From Pirellulales bacterium (GTDB lineage Bacteria; Planctomycetota; Planctomycetia; Pirellulales; JALHLM01), in the NCBI GenBank assembly GCA_022844585.1, contig JALHLM010000381.1, positions 1 through 6,196 on the forward strand: 6,196 bases of DNA, read 5' to 3'. How positions within the stretch are numbered: position 1 is the first letter of the stretch; each line of letters opens with the position of its first letter. Below are positions 5,536-6,196 of the stretch, piece after piece. A model generated the notes under the pieces. It worked only from the letters and a program-made list of their open reading frames with translations, ran no database searches and was not told the origin of the DNA. A program made the position numbers and the translations under genes.

Positions 5536-6196
5536 ATGACCGGCATGTTGGCTTGCCTACTCCTGATTCTAGCGGCTGCTCCGGCGCCTGGCGCGGACGA
5601 ACCGGCGAAAGCCACGGCGGAATTGTTCCGCTGCGACTTCGGCGACTCGTGGGATCGCAACTACGATTCCTGGCCCGACGGCTGGACCCGGGCCGTGGGG
5701 CCGAAGTATCCGAACTACGTCAAAGTGCGGCTGGTTTCCGACCCCGGCGACGCGGCGAACCGTTGTTTGCAGATCGAATTGGACGGCGGCGCAGCCATCG
5801 CCTACAGCCCGGCGTTGCCGATCAATGCCTACGAAAGCCTCGCGCTCACGGCCCGGCTCAAAACCGTGGGACTGCACTGGCACCGCGCGCGGTACAGCGT
5901 GACTTTGCTCGACGCCAAGCAAAAGCCGTTGGCGACGTATGACTCACCAACGGTCCATGAAGACGGCGATTGGACGACGATCAGCGTCGGTCCGTTCGCC
6001 CCGCCGACGGAAGCGCGGTATGCGGTCGTGGGATTACACTTGGAACCGACCGGCAACGGCGATCTAAATGGAACGGCCTACTTCGACGACCTGCGCTTCG
6101 AGCGGCTCGTGCGGATTGACGTCGCCGCCGATCAGCCGCAGCATCTGTATCTGGTTGGCAAGCCGATTCACGTTGAGTACCGCGTCTCGGGCTTCG
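5536..6196 (+). CDS. Secreted protein with N-terminal beta-sandwich (carbohydrate-binding-like) domain, partial
   Basis: The frame stays open for 220 codons to the window edge, so only the N-terminus is seen. Residues 5-20 (LACLLLILAAAPAPGA) form a hydrophobic signal peptide with likely cleavage after PGA, although the usual basic residues before the core are missing. Residues 30-190 are rich in beta-strand patterns and aromatic residues (FRCDFGDSWD, DSWPDGWTR, YFDDLRFER) and resemble the galactose-binding/CBM-type beta-sandwich, where an FDDL-like strand commonly closes the domain. From about 191 (VRIDVAADQ) a second, perhaps Ig-like, beta domain seems to begin. The ATG at 5536 has a weak AGGCG 8 bases upstream; Met4 (5545) and GTG at 5497 or 5509 are alternatives. 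I do not recognise the family; a large exported carbohydrate-active or cell-surface protein is one possibility. Confidence 0.75.
   Translation, partial: MTGMLACLLLILAAAPAPGADEPAKATAELFRCDFGDSWDRNYDSWPDGWTRAVGPKYPNYVKVRLVSDPGDAANRCLQIELDGGAAIAYSPALPINAYESLALTARLKTVGLHWHRARYSVTLLDAKQKPLATYDSPTVHEDGDWTTISVGPFAPPTEARYAVVGLHLEPTGNGDLNGTAYFDDLRFERLVRIDVAADQPQHLYLVGKPIHVEYRVSGF

Noticed and set aside
5442..5942. Plus-strand open frame of 166 codons at the start of the secreted protein
   Set aside because: It is in another frame, Arg-rich, begins inside the hairpin repeats, and lacks a signal peptide or motif; the frame starting at 5536 is far more protein-like.

Overview
The window looks like a chromosomal segment of a GC-rich planctomycete (probably Pirellulales-like). 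The evidence is the planctomycete style of the truncated PilM protein, the high GC content, and the three kinds of dispersed palindromic repeat that fill most gaps between genes. This assignment is inferred from pattern recognition and was not tested by a search.

Layout. (1) Positions 1-578, minus strand: N-terminal part of pilM, encoding the actin-like type IV pilus assembly ATPase; its C-terminus lies beyond the window. (2) 579-1036: a 458-base divergent gap with candidate pilM promoters, a 102-bp inverted-repeat element and a small GC hairpin in front of the next gene. (3) 1037-2722, plus: complete ribulokinase (araB, FGGY kinase), whose last 18 codons and stop codon come from a repeat arm. 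(4) 2666-2912: a long interrupted inverted repeat. (5) 3030-4412, plus: a glutamine synthetase-family ligase of the PuuA/GlnA3-like type, with a plausible sigma-70-like promoter at 2948-2976. (6) 4417-4560: a near-perfect 144-bp palindrome that exactly fills the space between two convergent genes and probably terminates both. (7) 4556-5356, minus: a TIM-barrel protein of the sugar phosphate isomerase/epimerase (AP endonuclease 2-like) superfamily; its stop codon lies inside the palindrome. (8) 5357-5535: a divergent gap with three tandem GC-rich hairpins. (9) 5536-6196, plus: start of a secreted beta-sandwich protein of unknown function, cut by the window edge.

How the genes fit together. There is no operon here: each gene has its own surrounding gap, strands alternate, and repeats sit at every junction. 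Ribulokinase would phosphorylate L-ribulose in arabinose or ribulose catabolism, the GS-like ligase would gamma-glutamylate an amine, and the TIM-barrel protein probably acts on a sugar or sugar acid. A loose theme of carbon and nitrogen scavenging is possible, but the sequence does not show that they share a pathway.

I found no convincing undescribed multi-gene system. The most notable signals are the repeats: their placement between genes, the way they supply stop codons and a protein C-terminus, and the hairpin cluster in a divergent promoter region.
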